Shown here piece by piece: positions 14,835 through 25,355 of a stretch of DNA of 64,000 nucleotides. Under the pieces are notes generated by a model, which had not been told where the DNA came from, searched no databases, and worked only from the letters and a program-made list of their open reading frames with translations. The stretch covers positions 1 through 64,000 of the forward strand of contig JAVERT010000002.1 in assembly GCA_034006985.1 (NCBI GenBank), given 5' to 3'. The position numbers and the translations under genes are program-made. Each line of letters begins with the position of its first letter. Position 1 is the stretch's first letter. Origin of the DNA: Gudongella sp034006985. GTDB taxonomy: Bacteria > Bacillota > Clostridia > Tissierellales > Tissierellaceae.

Positions 14835-16556
14835 ATGAAAAAATTTAGAAATATTACATCAAGAAAAGAATTGGCAGGATTTTTGAAAATATCAGAAAAA
14901 AAACTAAATTATATATTGTATGTTGTTGGTACTTCAAGTTATTACACTTCATTTGAAATACCTAAAAAAAATGGAGGAATTAGAGAAATACACGCTCCAA
15001 CAAAGGACCTAAAAACTCTACAGCGAAATTTAGCGACTGTATTGTCAGATATTAATGAAAAAAATAAGAAAAACAATATTTCACATGGATTTGAAAGGAA
15101 AAAAACTATTATCACTAATTCAGAAATACATAGAAATAAAAGATATGTAATAAATATGGATTTGAAGGATTATTTTGAAAGTTTTCATTTTGGACGAGTA
15201 AGGGGTTATTTTGAGAAAAATAATAACTTTAATCTTCCTATAAATATTGCTACTATTATAGCTCAATTAACTTGTTTTAATGGATCATTACCACAAGGAG
15301 CTCCAACATCACCTGTAATAACTAATATGATATGCAATATATTAGATATACGTTTGTTGCAGGTTGCTAGAAAATACAAGTTGAATTACACTAGATATGC
15401 AGATGATTTAACTTTTTCTACAAATCATAAAGGATTCCTTGAAGATCAAAATTTATTTATTAATGATATTAGATATGAAGTTGAGAAATTTGGATTATTT
15501 ATAAATGACAGCAAAACTAGAGTTTTATATAAGGATTCAAGACAAGAAGTTACTGGTTTAGTAGTTAATAAAGTGATCAACGTAAAGAGAGAGTACTACA
15601 AAAGAACTAGAGCTATGGCTAACAATCTATATTATAATGGAAAATTTCTCATTGAGGGAGAAGAAGGAAGTATAAATGAATTAGAAGGAAGATTTGCTTT
15701 TATAAATCAATTAAATATATATAATAATGGAATTAAGAATGAAAAGCGTTATTTCAGCAATCTAAGTTCTAAAGAAAAAGAATATCAAAAATTTCTTTTT
15801 TATAAATATTTTATTACAAATGACAAACCTTTGATTATCACTGAAGGAAAGACAGATATATTGTATTTAAAGTCAGCAATGAGAAAATATTACCATGAGT
15901 ATCCTGAATTAATAGTAAAAAAGGATGATAAATTTGAATATAAAGTTATGTTTTTAAAAAGGATAAAAACGAAAGAAAAAGAAGATGAGAATAAAAAAGA
16001 TGAAAAAGAAAACCAAAACAAAAGAGAAGAAGATAGAGGAAGATTAAATTATTTTTTAGGGATTTCAGGACATGGTGGCAATAGCTTTAAGAACATTTTT
16101 GAATTATATAATGATAAAAAATTAAATGTGGGAAGTTTATTTTTTAATAAAATTAGAATTAGCCCTAAAAATCCAGTTTTTTTAGTCTTTGACAATGAAC
16201 AGAAAAAAAACAACAAGCCATTAGCAGATTTCAAAAATCATGCCCATATAAAAGAAAAAATAGATGTACTGAAAAAAATTGAAGATTATAATCTCTACAT
16301 AATAACCAATCCTTTGGTAGAAGTAGGGGAAGATATAGAAGAAGAAATAGAAGATTTGTTTGAAAAAAAATTGTTACAAATAGAAATAAATGGTAGAAAA
16401 TTTAATAGAAAAACAGAAACAGGTAGCTCTAAAACATTTGGGAAAAATATTTTTTCGCATTATGTATATGATAATTATGAGAACATTAACTTTGAAAACT
16501 TTATTCCCATGTTGAATGAAATGAAAAATGTAATTAATGAGTACAAAGAAAATTAA
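14835..16556 (+). CDS. Retron reverse transcriptase with C-terminal TOPRIM-like domain
   Basis: This 573-residue protein makes multicopy single-stranded DNA from the adjacent RNA. RT motifs include NMDLKDYF (Asp109), QGAPTSP (154-160), YADD (188-191) and the retron-type VTG (239-241); NSEIH (95-99) resembles the NAxxH motif of retron RTs. From residue about 332 a second domain begins: IITEGKTD (Glu337) and VFLVFDNE (Asp453, Glu455) give the Glu...DxE pattern of TOPRIM nucleases, split by a Lys/Glu-rich insert at 377-402. RT-TOPRIM fusions are known from retron Ec67 (type I-C as I recall). The ATG at 14835 follows AAGGAG; a longer frame from 14781 would start inside the msd. Likely anti-phage. 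Confidence 0.9.
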   Translation: MKKFRNITSRKELAGFLKISEKKLNYILYVVGTSSYYTSFEIPKKNGGIREIHAPTKDLKTLQRNLATVLSDINEKNKKNNISHGFERKKTIITNSEIHRNKRYVINMDLKDYFESFHFGRVRGYFEKNNNFNLPINIATIIAQLTCFNGSLPQGAPTSPVITNMICNILDIRLLQVARKYKLNYTRYADDLTFSTNHKGFLEDQNLFINDIRYEVEKFGLFINDSKTRVLYKDSRQEVTGLVVNKVINVKREYYKRTRAMANNLYYNGKFLIEGEEGSINELEGRFAFINQLNIYNNGIKNEKRYFSNLSSKEKEYQKFLFYKYFITNDKPLIITEGKTDILYLKSAMRKYYHEYPELIVKKDDKFEYKVMFLKRIKTKEKEDENKKDEKENQNKREEDRGRLNYFLGISGHGGNSFKNIFELYNDKKLNVGSLFFNKIRISPKNPVFLVFDNEQKKNNKPLADFKNHAHIKEKIDVLKKIEDYNLYIITNPLVEVGEDIEEEIEDLFEKKLLQIEINGRKFNRKTETGSSKTFGKNIFSHYVYDNYENINFENFIPMLNEMKNVINEYKEN

Positions 16557-16573
16557 TCATTAAAAGGATAACT

Positions 16574-16625
16574 AAAACAAGAAACTTTTTAAGGAGAAAT
16601 CCTTGGAAAGTTTTCTTTTGTTTTA
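16574..16625 (+). terminator. Terminator after the retron
   Basis: AAAACAAGAAACTTT pairs with AAAGTTTTCTTTTGTTTT, with small mismatches, and ends in TTTTAAT. It separates the retron from the BREX operon. Confidence 0.75.
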
Positions 16626-16778
16626 ATAGAAATAAGCTCAACTGGTAAAGTTAGGCAAATGTAGCACATATCTAGCAATTAATCTCAAGAAGTTGCAATT
16701 AAAAGCGTTTATTAGAGTATTCTATGTTATACTTAAAGAGGCAGTATTTACATATTAATAAGTAGGTGAGGTGTTGAA

Positions 16779-16988
16779 ATGACTGTTTCTTATAACAAAT
16801 TATTCAAGTTGTTAATAGATAGGAACATAAAAAGATCTGAATTTAGAAAAACTATCAAAATAAGCCCAAATACCATGACCAAGATTTCAAATAATGAATA
16901 TGTGTCCATGGAAGTGTTAGTGAAAATATGTCATGAACTTAAGTGTGACATCGGTGAAATAATGGAAGTCATTCCTAAAATTGTGTAA
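16779..16988 (+). CDS. Small XRE-family DNA-binding protein heading the BREX operon
   Basis: The 69-residue protein is almost entirely a Cro/C1-type helix-turn-helix (FRKTIKISPNTMTKISNNEYVSMEVLVKICHELKCDIGEIMEVI). Proteins of this size control many clostridial defence operons. It lies 33 bases before brxA, in the same direction, with GAGGTG as ribosome binding site. It is probably the local regulator of the BREX genes, but no operator is obvious to me in the upstream 150 bases. Confidence 0.8.
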   Translation: MTVSYNKLFKLLIDRNIKRSEFRKTIKISPNTMTKISNNEYVSMEVLVKICHELKCDIGEIMEVIPKIV

Positions 16989-17021
16989 CTGATAATTGGA
17001 TCTTTGAATGGAGGATTAGAT

Positions 17022-17627
17022 ATGGAGAAAACGGAATACAGTGCTGGGATGGTTAAGTTTCCATACTGGTTTGTTGAATTTAAAAAGATGATTTCAATGT
17101 TAAATGAAGGCATGACCTTTGATGAAATTAAGAAGAAGAACCTGGAAGATAATATTTTCTCTGCTACAACAGAAGATAGAGCAATAATGACATACAGTAC
17201 AGTTTCAAAAAGAGCTAAGACGCTAAACGAAGCATATATTAAATTGTTTCCAGAACTAGATGTAACTAACCAAAAGTTAGTACTTCTTATAGCAATCATG
17301 AAAAGTGATGTTCTTTTCTTTGAATTTATGTATGAAGTTTTCCGTGAGAAACTAATCATGGGTATAGATGATTTGGAAGAAAAGGATTTTAGTATTTTTT
17401 TAAAAAACAAACAAATGCAAAGTGAAAGAGTAGCTAAATGGAAGGATTACACTTTGAAAAGGCTAGCTGGTGCATATAAAACGGTATTGATAGAATCAGG
17501 AGTACTTGAAAATTATGTCGATGGTAGTCGTAAAATCAAAAAGCCAATAATGGATATTTCATTAGAAGAACTATTAAAGGAAAATAACCAGGGAATCTAT
17601 CTCAATATACTACAGGGGGTGAGATAG
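17022..17627 (+). CDS. brxA: BREX type 1 protein BrxA (DUF1819)
   Basis: The 201-residue protein matches the DUF1819 BrxA family: an N-terminal YSAGMVKFPYWFVEFKKMI, a helical DNA-binding body and an all-helical end. BrxA is a small cytoplasmic DNA-binding component of the BREX anti-phage system. I start at the ATG at 17022, seven bases after GGAGG; a TTG at 17004 would add six unlikely residues. It abuts brxB directly (stop TAG, then ATG), showing a tight operon. Confidence 0.92.
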   Translation: MEKTEYSAGMVKFPYWFVEFKKMISMLNEGMTFDEIKKKNLEDNIFSATTEDRAIMTYSTVSKRAKTLNEAYIKLFPELDVTNQKLVLLIAIMKSDVLFFEFMYEVFREKLIMGIDDLEEKDFSIFLKNKQMQSERVAKWKDYTLKRLAGAYKTVLIESGVLENYVDGSRKIKKPIMDISLEELLKENNQGIYLNILQGVR

Positions 17628-18206
17628 ATGCGAAACTTTCAAGATCGACTGGATGCAATTGAAGATAAAATCAGATCGGCTGACTTTAGGGAGAATAAAG
17701 GTTTAGGGAATGAGGTTGGATACTATGTATTCCATTATCCACCTGATAAGGAAATACGAGTAAGAAACCATATTGAACACCTTAAATCCAGAAACTTAAA
17801 AGGCCTTGATGGATATGAGCTTGTGGTATTTGATCTATACGACATGATAATAGATATACTAGAAGAAGAAGGTTTTATGGAACAGATCTTTAATTTTGAG
17901 AAGAAAAAGGGATTTGACAGAATAACAAAGGCTGTAGGAAACCTTTTGAAAATAAATGACAATGACAGCATGATAGTTAAAAGAATTGAGGAGAATACTC
18001 CTCAGGATGCAGTAGTATTCTTAACAGGGATAGGAAAGTGCTATCCAATACTAAGATCACACAAAATACTAAACAATCTTCACCAGGCAATGGACAGAGT
18101 ACCAGTCGTATTATTCTACCCAGGGAAGTTCGATGGTCAGCAACTAATTCTATTTGAAAGCTTAAAGGACAATAACTATTACAGGGCATTCCCACTTATA
18201 GATTAA
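17628..18206 (+). CDS. brxB: BREX type 1 protein BrxB (DUF1788)
   Basis: This 192-residue protein belongs to DUF1788: an N-terminal FQDRLDAIEDKI, a central YYVFHYPPDKEIRVRNHIEHL and a C-terminal VPVVLFYPGKFDGQQLILF segment. Its biochemical role is not known in detail; it is a required core component of type 1 BREX and acts with the other Brx proteins. The ATG is contiguous with the brxA stop and preceded by GGGGGTGAGA. brxC follows after 15 bases. Confidence 0.92.
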   Translation: MRNFQDRLDAIEDKIRSADFRENKGLGNEVGYYVFHYPPDKEIRVRNHIEHLKSRNLKGLDGYELVVFDLYDMIIDILEEEGFMEQIFNFEKKKGFDRITKAVGNLLKINDNDSMIVKRIEENTPQDAVVFLTGIGKCYPILRSHKILNNLHQAMDRVPVVLFYPGKFDGQQLILFESLKDNNYYRAFPLID

Positions 18207-18221
18207 CAAGGAGGACAAGAA

Positions 18222-21200
18222 ATGTATATAAAAGATATGTTTGTCAAACCAATTGATCGTGATATAAAAGGAGTAATCAAAGTTGGTCAGCATGACGATG
18301 AAAATGTAAGACAGGAGCTAGATGAGTATGTGGTTACACGAGAGCTTCAGAAACATTTTGCAGATTTTTTTTCAAGTTATCAGAAGGGAATCAATGGTCA
18401 TACAGATAACATGGGAGTGTGGATTTCAGGCTTCTTTGGATCAGGTAAATCGCACTTTCTAAAAATATTATCATATTTATTAGAAAACAAGGTAGTTAAT
18501 GGTAAAAGTGCCCTTGATTACTTTATAGATGACGATAAAATCATAGATCCAAAGGTCTTGGGTGATATGAAGTTAGCAGCTAGTATACCTACAGATGTTG
18601 TACTTTTTAACATCGATTCAAAGAGTGAAGTAAGTGGTAGTAACTCCAAGGAAGTTATAGTATCCGTGTTTCTAAAAGTGTTCAATGAAATGCAAGGATA
18701 TTATGGAGCAATGCCACAAATTGCTGAACTTGAAAGAGAATTAGATGAAACTGGTAAGTATGAGATTTTCAAGAAGAAATTTGAAGAAGAATTTGGTGAT
18801 TCATGGGAAGACTTAAGAAGTAAGTTTGACTTTATTCAAGATACAGTTGTACAAGTTCTAGACGAAATAGGAGTTATGAGTGAAGAAGCTGGAAGAAACT
18901 GGTGTGAAAAAGCGACTGAACCATATATATTTAGTATTGACAGATTTTCTGAAATGGTCAAAAAATATATAGATAATAAAGGTAAAAATCATCACCTTGT
19001 ATTTATGGTGGATGAGATGGGTCAATATGTAGGAGATGATTCAAAATTGATGTTGAATCTTCAAACTATAACAGAAGATCTAGGTACAAAATGTAACGGC
19101 AAGGTATGGATAGTAGTAACAAGTCAAGAAGATATTGATTCAATAACAGAAGTAAGAGGAAATGACTTTTCAAAAATTACAGGACGTTTTGATACACGTC
19201 TATCATTATCTGCTGCAAATGTAGATGAGGTAATAAAAAAGAGGATACTAGTAAAAAATGATACAGGAGAACAGACATTAAGAGTTCTTTATGAGCAAAT
19301 GTCAACTGTTGTTAAAAACCTTATAGTTTTCAATGATGAAGTAGAGAAGAAGCTATACACAGACTCAGATGACTTTGCATTAGTATATCCCTTTATTCCA
19401 TATCAATTTAATCTTCTAGCAAGTGTACTTACCTCCATAAGGATACATGGAGCTTCGGGGAAACACCTTGCAGAAGGAGCAAGATCCATGCTTGCCTTAT
19501 TTAAGGAATCTGCAATGAAACTTATGGATAGAGAACAGGGAGCATTAGTTCCATTTAACCTATTTTATGATGCCCTTCATCAATTTCTAGACCAAAGTCA
19601 TAAAGGGGTTATTATTAAGGCTGAAGAAAACGGAGTAATAAATCCAGATAAAGAAGAGGACTGTTTCAATGTAAGTGTCCTTAAAGCCCTTTTTATGATT
19701 AAGTATGTAGATCTTGTAGCAGCAAATGTAGATAATATTACGACTCTAATGGTATCAGCTATAAATACAGATAGAATTGAATTAAAGAAAAAGGTTGAGG
19801 AAGCACTTACAATACTTCAAAAACAGATGCTTGTACAGAAAAATGGTGAATTGTATGTATTCCTGACAAATGAAGAGCAGGAAATAAACAGGGAAATTGA
19901 AAATCAGAATATAGAAATGGCTGAGGTAATTTCCAAGGTATCAGAATTGATATTTGAAGACATCTACAGCGAAAAAAAATATAGACACCCGCAATTTAAT
20001 GGAAGATATAATTTCTCATTTAATCAGATTGTAGATGAAAGACCATACAAGGCAAATCAAAGCTACGATATTGGATTGAGAATTCTTACACCTGGTTCAG
20101 AGTATGGTGGAGATGAGACAACCCTTCGAATGAAATCTGGTCAAGGAAAAGAAGTTATTGTTGTATTGCCAGAGGACAGGACTTTTATCAATGAACTGGC
20201 AAGTGCACTGAAAATAGAAAGATATCTTAGACTTACTACAACAAATAAGATAGCAAAGTTTGAGCAGATAAAGGATTCAAAGCGTAGTGAGATGAGAACA
20301 AGAAGAGATAATGCCAAATTTTTCTTAAAAGAAGCACTTAAGGAAGCTGACATTTATGTTAATGGAGACAGAGCTCAGCTGACATCAAAGGATATATCAT
20401 CTAGAATAAATGAAGCACTTGGACGACTAGTTACTACAGTCTACCATAAGCTAGAATACATAAATACTCCAATGGATGAGGGAAATATTAGGAAGCTATT
20501 TTCAACAACTGATCAGCAAAGCATTGACTTTGAAAACATTCAGGAAGCCAATCATCATGCCTTGGGTGATCTATTTAATTTTATCAAAGGCAACACTGAT
20601 AATCACCAAAAGACATCCATAAAATCTATAAAGGATAGATTTATGAAAGCTCCTTATGGATACGTAGATAATGATATTGAATGGCTTGTAGCAAATCTAT
20701 TTAAAAAGGGGCAGTTATCTTTTACTGTTAGTGGTGAGGGTGTAAATTTAGTAAATAGAAGCATAGATGAATTAATTAGATACATCACAAAAAAAGAGTA
20801 TTTGGATAAATTACTTACAGATGTAAGAAAGAGCATACCAAATCAAGAAAAGAAGTCAGTTAAAGAAATTTTAAAAGAGCTATTTAATCATCCATTAAAT
20901 ACAAACAATGAAGATTCTATTATGGAAACATTTCAAAAACAATCGACTACTATGATATATAGTATTGAAAATCTTGAAAGCAAATATGAAATTGCACCTT
21001 ACCCAGGCAAAAATATACTAAAATCAGGTAAATCTTTATTAAGAGGAGCTTGTCATATCTCAAATTTGATGGAGTTTTTCTCCAATATCCACAGAGACAG
21101 AGAAGAATACTTAGATTTTTCTGAAGAATATGAGACGGTTAGAAGATTTTTTGAGGGAGAGCAGAAGAACATTTTTGAAAATGCACTTAAGCTTATGAAA

Positions 21201-21785
21201 ATCTATGATGACAGCAAAGCATTTATTGCTGATCAGGAAATAGAAAGACTTGTAGAGAATATCAAGGAAATTTTAAAGAAAGAAATACCTTACTCTGATA
21301 TACCCAAGCTTCCTGAATTAACTAAGAAATTTGAAGATGAGTACAATAAGCTACTTGATGAAAAAATGTACCCTGTTATAGAAGCAATAAAAGATGCTAG
21401 AGAAACTATTCTTAAAGAGCTGAATAAGAAGATATATAAAAATGAACTAGAGGATAAATATATTCAGGAATTTAAAAAGCTTCAAGAAAAAGCAGAAGCT
21501 TGTAATAACATTGCATTATTGGTTGGGATGAGTCTAGAAGCGGATACGCTTAAAACCAAGATGTATACTGAAATGTCAAATAAAGATATGCTTATAAGAG
21601 ACAAAGAAGACGGTGATGACAACTATGATACTAAAAAAATTAAGCATATTAATATTAGTTCAGTTAACCTTAGTTCTACTTGGAGAATAAATGACACTCA
21701 AGATTTAGATAAATATATTGATCATATTAGAAAGAAAATAGAGGATGAACTGGATGAGAATACAGTAGTTAATATTCAATTCTAG
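18222..21785 (+). CDS. brxC: BREX protein BrxC (large P-loop ATPase)
   Basis: The 1187-residue protein has Walker A GFFGSGKSH at residues 70-78 and a Walker B-like HHLVFMVDEMGQY near residue 260, followed by long helical regions and a C-terminal coiled segment. This is the usual BrxC/PglY length and order. It is an ATP-binding core component whose mechanism is still unclear. The start has AAGGAGG upstream. The next gene, pglX, begins 13 bases later. The sequence is intact with no frameshift. Confidence 0.94.
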   Translation: MYIKDMFVKPIDRDIKGVIKVGQHDDENVRQELDEYVVTRELQKHFADFFSSYQKGINGHTDNMGVWISGFFGSGKSHFLKILSYLLENKVVNGKSALDYFIDDDKIIDPKVLGDMKLAASIPTDVVLFNIDSKSEVSGSNSKEVIVSVFLKVFNEMQGYYGAMPQIAELERELDETGKYEIFKKKFEEEFGDSWEDLRSKFDFIQDTVVQVLDEIGVMSEEAGRNWCEKATEPYIFSIDRFSEMVKKYIDNKGKNHHLVFMVDEMGQYVGDDSKLMLNLQTITEDLGTKCNGKVWIVVTSQEDIDSITEVRGNDFSKITGRFDTRLSLSAANVDEVIKKRILVKNDTGEQTLRVLYEQMSTVVKNLIVFNDEVEKKLYTDSDDFALVYPFIPYQFNLLASVLTSIRIHGASGKHLAEGARSMLALFKESAMKLMDREQGALVPFNLFYDALHQFLDQSHKGVIIKAEENGVINPDKEEDCFNVSVLKALFMIKYVDLVAANVDNITTLMVSAINTDRIELKKKVEEALTILQKQMLVQKNGELYVFLTNEEQEINREIENQNIEMAEVISKVSELIFEDIYSEKKYRHPQFNGRYNFSFNQIVDERPYKANQSYDIGLRILTPGSEYGGDETTLRMKSGQGKEVIVVLPEDRTFINELASALKIERYLRLTTTNKIAKFEQIKDSKRSEMRTRRDNAKFFLKEALKEADIYVNGDRAQLTSKDISSRINEALGRLVTTVYHKLEYINTPMDEGNIRKLFSTTDQQSIDFENIQEANHHALGDLFNFIKGNTDNHQKTSIKSIKDRFMKAPYGYVDNDIEWLVANLFKKGQLSFTVSGEGVNLVNRSIDELIRYITKKEYLDKLLTDVRKSIPNQEKKSVKEILKELFNHPLNTNNEDSIMETFQKQSTTMIYSIENLESKYEIAPYPGKNILKSGKSLLRGACHISNLMEFFSNIHRDREEYLDFSEEYETVRRFFEGEQKNIFENALKLMKIYDDSKAFIADQEIERLVENIKEILKKEIPYSDIPKLPELTKKFEDEYNKLLDEKMYPVIEAIKDARETILKELNKKIYKNELEDKYIQEFKKLQEKAEACNNIALLVGMSLEADTLKTKMYTEMSNKDMLIRDKEDGDDNYDTKKIKHINISSVNLSSTWRINDTQDLDKYIDHIRKKIEDELDENTVVNIQF

Positions 21786-21797
21786 AGGGGGCAGATT

Positions 21798-24700
21798 ATG
21801 AATAAGGCAGCTATAAAGAATTATGCAATATGGGCAAGAAACAAGCTTATCGCCGATATAACTTATAAAGCAGGACTGTTGGGAATAACAGATAAAGAGA
21901 TGAGAAATCCACTTCCTCAGTCGACACAGACCGTTCAATTCTTTGATATTGGAACGAAAGAGCCTAGCTCTATTACAGGATCTGAAATTGAACAGCGTAA
22001 GAAACTGGTAGAAGAAATTCAAAAAAAAGCAAATCTTAGTGATTATTCTAATGCGTATAAGAACATTATCGAAGAGGTTGCATACACATGGTTTAATAGA
22101 CTAATTGCTATAAGATTTATGGAAGTAAACGATTATCTACCTTCAGGAGTAAGAGTACTTTCTTCTGATAGTAGTACCAAGTCAGAGCCAGATTTGGTAA
22201 CAAATCCTTATGATGCAGAGATGTATTATACAGAGGAAGAAAGACAGTTGATTCAAGAATTAAAGCATAATAATAAATTAGATCAGCTATTTAGAATGCT
22301 ATTTATTAAACAGTGTAATGAACTGAATAAAAATCTTCCTGAGCTTTTTGAAAAGACAAATGACTATACAGAGCTATTGCTCAACATATCTTTCACAGAT
22401 AAGGAAGGGGTTGTTTATCACCTTGTTAAGGATATACCAGAAGATGATTTTAATGTTGAAAAAGAAGGACAGATAGAAATAATTGGTTGGTTGTATCAAT
22501 ATTATAATACTGAACCCAAGGATGAAACATTTGCACTACTTAAAAAGAATGTAAAGATAACCAAGGAAAGAATACCATCAGCAACCCAACTTTTCACGCC
22601 AGACTGGATAGTACGTTATATGGTAGAGAATAGTTTGGGTCGTTTGTGGCTGGAAGGGCACCCAAATGATAATCTTAAGTCGAATTGGAAATATTATTTG
22701 GATGATGCTGCACAGGAAGAAAACTTTGAAAATCAACTAGAGAGAATGCGAGAAGAATATAAGGGCATAAAACCAGAGAATATTAAAGTTATAGACCCAG
22801 CAATGGGTAGTGGGCATATTTTAGTTTACGCATTTGATATTTTTATGCAGATTTATGAAAGTTATGGCTACAGCCAAGGTGATGCAGCAAAGAGTATCAT
22901 TGAGAATAACTTATACGGCTTAGACATTGACAATCGTGCTTATCAACTTGCTTATTTTGCAGTAATGATGAAAGCGCGGCAATATAACCGAACAATCCTA
23001 AATGAAGATACAATGTGTCATTTATATGCAATCCAAGAGAGTAATAGCATAAACCGAAACCAACTTAAATACTTTGGTTCTGGACTGAATGATATGGAAA
23101 AAAACACCGCGCTACTTCAGATAAACGGGTTTTTAGATACTTTTATTGATGCAAAGGAGTATGGTTCTATCCTAAGTACTGAAAACTATAACTGGAGACT
23201 ACTAAGTGATTTTGTTAGAGTGCTTGGTACAGATGGGCAAATGTCTCTGGAGTCGATTGGTGTTGAGTCTACAAGAAATCAGTTAGATTTATTAATTAAA
23301 ATTGGAGAAGTAATGATACAAAAGTATGATGTAGTTGTTACAAATCCTCCTTATATGGGAAGTAGTGGAATGAGTACGAAATTATCGGAATATTTAAAGA
23401 AAAACTATCCAAATAGCAAATCAGATTTGTTTGCAGTATTCATAGAAAAGAGCATCCAAATTACTAAAGATTATAGATATTTAGGAATGATTACGCAACA
23501 ATCATGGATGTATTTAAATTCATTTACAAATTTAAGGGAATTAATACTATCTTATTCAGAAATAATAAATATTTTACATCTTGGTGCTGGAGCGTTTGAA
23601 GAGATTAGTGGTGAGGTTGTTCAAAGTTGCTCATTTGTTTTGCATACAAATACAAACACTTTAAGAAGGCCAAATATTCTAAATTTGAAATATTACTCTA
23701 CTTCAAGTGCCAAGGAATTAGCATTATTAGAATGCAGTTCAAAAAGATATGAATTATTAAGTCAAAAGGATTATCTTGAGATACCTGACTATATTTTAGC
23801 TTATAAACTTACTTATGATGGGCTTGAAACATATAAAAAAAATAAATTAATAAAAGATATTTTTGCAGTAAAAAGAGGTCCTTCATTGCCCAATAATGAA
23901 ATGTATTTGAGAAAGTGGTATGAAGTATCTTATAATAGCATAGCAACAGAAACAGAGAGTAGTTCTCAAAATAAATGGTTATTTTGTTCTCGTAGTGGAT
24001 CAAAAGCAAAATGGTTTGAAATTATTGATGAAGTTGTGAAGCATGAGGTTTTGTCTAAGATTTCAAATTCAGATTTTCAAAAAACACGAGGGATTGTATG
24101 GCCAGATGCAAGATATGGCTCTCAATCAATTTGTGCAAGAATAAAGGAGGAACACATTGCATTTGAGAGCGGTGTAAATCTCATTGAGGTATCTTCAGAT
24201 GATGATCTTTACTTATTGTTGGCATATTTCAATACATACCTCTATGAAGATATGCTTTCTAGCATTGTAAATGGGCAACATTTTTCACCGATTTATATAA
24301 AAAAGATACCATATATAAAAATATATGATAAATTGATCGCGTCAATGGTAAGTGAAATCATTAGCTTGCTTGAATTAATAGCAAATAACATGGAGATATC
24401 TCCATCTTTTAGTAATTTTTTTAACCTCAATAAAATAAATGTCCAAGAATCGTTTAACTATGCTGATGAATTAATTAATTCATCATTGAAGACAATTTCA
24501 AACTATGAAACAGTCATTACTGAAAAAATAGAAGTGGCAACAGGCATCGATAAAGAAAATCAAAAAAAACACGCATTGAGATTATTTATTTCAAATTTTG
24601 AGCATAATGAATATGTCAAAAGTTTTATTTCATATTTTATTGGATGTTTGTTCGGGAGATATAGCCTTGATATAGAAGGATTAGCATTTGCTGGTGGTGA

Positions 24701-25340
24701 GTGGGATGATAGTAAATATAGCTCTTTTATCCCAGATAAAGATAATGTTTTACCAATTACAGACGAAGAATATTTTAAGGATGATATAGTTGAACTATTT
24801 ACAGCATTTGTAAAAAAAACATATGGGGAAGAGACCCTTGAAGAGAACCTATCATTTATTGCAGATGCTCTTGGAAACAAAGGTGATAGCCCAAGGGAAA
24901 TAATAAGAAATTACTTTATCAAAGATTTTTTTAAAGACCATGTAAAGACATACAAAAAAAGACCTATATATTGGATGTTTGATAGCGGTAAGCAGGATGG
25001 ATTTAAGGCACTTATCTATATGCATAGATATGATGAAAACACAATTGGAAACCTCCGTGTTGACTACCTTCATAAAATACAAAAGATATATGAAAGTGAA
25101 ATACAGCATATGGAAAATATAATTCAAGAAAGCTCAGATGTAAGAGAAGTAACTAAAGCTACCAAGAGACAAGAGAAGCTAAAGAAACAACTTCAAGAGA
25201 CCCGAGAATATGACGAGAAAATTACACATCTTGCTTTAGCAAGAATTTCAATAGATCTTGATGATGGAGTAAAAGTGAATTATGAAAAGGTGCAGACTGA
25301 TACAAATGGTAAGAAACTAGAGGTGCTTGCCAAGATCTAA
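21798..25340 (+). CDS. pglX: BREX adenine-N6 DNA methyltransferase PglX (BrxX)
   Basis: The 1180-residue protein contains the SAM motif VIDPAMGSGHILVYAFDI near residues 331-348 and the catalytic NPPY at 516-519, typical of gamma-class adenine methyltransferases. It methylates a non-palindromic site to mark self DNA. The stretch from about 23400 to 24650 is the variable recognition part and is noticeably more AT-rich than the flanking conserved ends, as expected for a module exchanged between BREX loci. The frame is open throughout, so no phase-variation defect is present. Confidence 0.95.
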   Translation: MNKAAIKNYAIWARNKLIADITYKAGLLGITDKEMRNPLPQSTQTVQFFDIGTKEPSSITGSEIEQRKKLVEEIQKKANLSDYSNAYKNIIEEVAYTWFNRLIAIRFMEVNDYLPSGVRVLSSDSSTKSEPDLVTNPYDAEMYYTEEERQLIQELKHNNKLDQLFRMLFIKQCNELNKNLPELFEKTNDYTELLLNISFTDKEGVVYHLVKDIPEDDFNVEKEGQIEIIGWLYQYYNTEPKDETFALLKKNVKITKERIPSATQLFTPDWIVRYMVENSLGRLWLEGHPNDNLKSNWKYYLDDAAQEENFENQLERMREEYKGIKPENIKVIDPAMGSGHILVYAFDIFMQIYESYGYSQGDAAKSIIENNLYGLDIDNRAYQLAYFAVMMKARQYNRTILNEDTMCHLYAIQESNSINRNQLKYFGSGLNDMEKNTALLQINGFLDTFIDAKEYGSILSTENYNWRLLSDFVRVLGTDGQMSLESIGVESTRNQLDLLIKIGEVMIQKYDVVVTNPPYMGSSGMSTKLSEYLKKNYPNSKSDLFAVFIEKSIQITKDYRYLGMITQQSWMYLNSFTNLRELILSYSEIINILHLGAGAFEEISGEVVQSCSFVLHTNTNTLRRPNILNLKYYSTSSAKELALLECSSKRYELLSQKDYLEIPDYILAYKLTYDGLETYKKNKLIKDIFAVKRGPSLPNNEMYLRKWYEVSYNSIATETESSSQNKWLFCSRSGSKAKWFEIIDEVVKHEVLSKISNSDFQKTRGIVWPDARYGSQSICARIKEEHIAFESGVNLIEVSSDDDLYLLLAYFNTYLYEDMLSSIVNGQHFSPIYIKKIPYIKIYDKLIASMVSEIISLLELIANNMEISPSFSNFFNLNKINVQESFNYADELINSSLKTISNYETVITEKIEVATGIDKENQKKHALRLFISNFEHNEYVKSFISYFIGCLFGRYSLDIEGLAFAGGEWDDSKYSSFIPDKDNVLPITDEEYFKDDIVELFTAFVKKTYGEETLEENLSFIADALGNKGDSPREIIRNYFIKDFFKDHVKTYKKRPIYWMFDSGKQDGFKALIYMHRYDENTIGNLRVDYLHKIQKIYESEIQHMENIIQESSDVREVTKATKRQEKLKKQLQETREYDEKITHLALARISIDLDDGVKVNYEKVQTDTNGKKLEVLAKI

Positions 25341-25355
25341 GTCAGGGAGGATATT

